From: CAYMUN01 sp964440265
GTDB lineage: Bacteria; Patescibacteriota; Saccharimonadia; Saccharimonadales; UBA4665
Direction: 5' to 3'
Length of the DNA: 15,335 nucleotides
NCBI GenBank assembly: GCA_964440265.1
Contig: CAYTRU010000023.1
Coordinates: forward strand, 1 to 15,335
The notes under the pieces were generated by a model. That model saw only the letters and a program-made list of their open reading frames with translations, ran no database searches and was not told the origin of the DNA. A program made the position numbers and the translations under genes. This document shows positions 14,796 through 15,335 of the stretch, piece after piece (the stretch's first letter is position 1; each line of letters begins with the position of its first letter).

Positions 14796-15335
14796 TAGTA
14801 ATCGGCATACCTACCTATAACGAAGCGGTCAACATCACCCGGCTTGTTGGGCAAATAGACAAAGCCGCCTCGTCACTTAAACTTCCCGTGGTCATTATCA
14901 ATGCCGACAATAACAGTCCGGATGGAACCGCCGCTAAGTTTAATTCGGTTCTAACAGCGAACCCCAAGGTATCACTAATTACGAAAGGCCGCGGCAAGGG
15001 CAGAAACATCAGGGCCATATTCGAATACGTCACCAAACATTACCCAGAAGCCCCATGTCTGTTTATTGACGGTGACATCGTATCCTTCGAACCTGCCTGG
15101 CTGGAGCGTCACGCCGAGGCGTTAACAACCGCTGATCTCACAATGCCAGACTATTCTCGCTACTGGTTTGAAGGTAACGGCACGAACCAGTTCGCTTATC
15201 CTCTTCTTTCATACTGGGCGCAAGGGTGTCCTTCGCAGCCATTGGCTGGTGACGAAGGGGTTTCCGCCAAGCTTATAAAGTATCTATCCCAGCAGCCCTG
15301 TCCAGCGAGCACCTCAGGATACGGCATAGATATAC
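14792..15335 (+). CDS. Partial GT-A glycosyltransferase resembling glucosyl-3-phosphoglycerate synthase (C-terminus beyond window)
   Basis: An open frame of 181 residues runs from the ATG at 14792 to the window edge. It starts with the GT-A strand IVIGIPTYNEAVNI (2-15). The nucleotide-sugar region ADNNSPDGT (38-46), GRGKGRNI (67-74) and the metal-binding DGD (93-95, within LFIDGDIVSF) follow. Further on, QPLAGDEGVS (149-158) and GYGIDI (176-181) resemble the acceptor region of GpgS/GT81 enzymes, which transfer glucose to 3-phosphoglycerate. Assignment to that subfamily rests on these short blocks, and other GT2 acceptors are possible. The start is coupled to the kinase-like gene by an ATGA overlap and has no SD site of its own. 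Confidence 0.8.
   Translation, partial: MIVIGIPTYNEAVNITRLVGQIDKAASSLKLPVVIINADNNSPDGTAAKFNSVLTANPKVSLITKGRGKGRNIRAIFEYVTKHYPEAPCLFIDGDIVSFEPAWLERHAEALTTADLTMPDYSRYWFEGNGTNQFAYPLLSYWAQGCPSQPLAGDEGVSAKLIKYLSQQPCPASTSGYGIDI

Noticed and set aside
1..15335. UGA-recoded genetic code (as in Gracilibacteria/Absconditabacteria)
   Set aside because: TGA ends the AroE-like, TIM-barrel and HprK-like genes at expected lengths with proper overlaps to the next gene, so UGA is a stop here.
1..15335. CRISPR array, tRNA, rRNA, insertion sequence or attachment site
   Set aside because: No regularly spaced repeats, cloverleaf-like segments, transposase genes or long terminal repeats were found on reading both strands by eye.

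Overview
This window looks like a chromosomal segment of a small-genome bacterium, most likely of the Candidate Phyla Radiation and probably Saccharibacteria (TM7)-like. That placement is an inference, not a proof. It rests on dense gene packing, a mix of apparently leaderless genes and genes with Shine-Dalgarno (SD) sites, a PilB-type ATPase without the zinc cysteines, a membrane-anchored CAP-domain protein, several orphan proteins, and TAA/TAG/TGA all used as stops (so not the Gracilibacteria code in which UGA is glycine). A WhiB-type regulator and a CofE homolog also recall Actinobacteria, so a deep actinobacterial or Chloroflexi relative is not excluded. No rRNA, tRNA, CRISPR array, transposase or phage gene was seen.

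Left part (1-4735). On the minus strand lie a PilB/GspE pilus ATPase, then a WhiB-like iron-sulfur regulator, then the start of a small zinc-ribbon-like protein cut off by the window edge. On the plus strand lie a TrmH/SpoU-family RNA methyltransferase, a CAP-domain membrane protein, and a secreted protein that I recognise as a neprosin-family glutamic peptidase with both catalytic glutamates in place.

Middle (4736-8996). An 823-residue orphan protein with its own consensus promoter is followed by a three-gene block. Two 166-residue paralogs, in opposite orientation, flank a small hydrophobic protein. Several of these genes have a -10 box only 6-8 bases before the ATG, which predicts leaderless mRNAs.

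Right part (8998-15335, continuing past the edge). Two divergent, tightly overlapping operons share a 57-base intergenic region. Leftward: an AroE-like shikimate dehydrogenase, a xylose-isomerase-like TIM barrel enzyme and a CofE-like gamma-glutamyl ligase. Rightward: a Gfo/Idh/MocA oxidoreductase, an archaeal-type S-adenosylmethionine synthetase, an HPr-kinase-like P-loop protein and a glucosyl-3-phosphoglycerate-synthase-like glycosyltransferase (truncated). Here starts are set by good SD sites and gene overlaps, unlike the leaderless style elsewhere. Taken together this looks like a small-molecule biosynthesis cluster (two oxidoreductases, an isomerase or dehydratase, an amino-acid ligase, a SAM supply enzyme, a kinase-like protein and a sugar transferase). 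Its product is unknown to me, and it is the best candidate for an undescribed system in the window.
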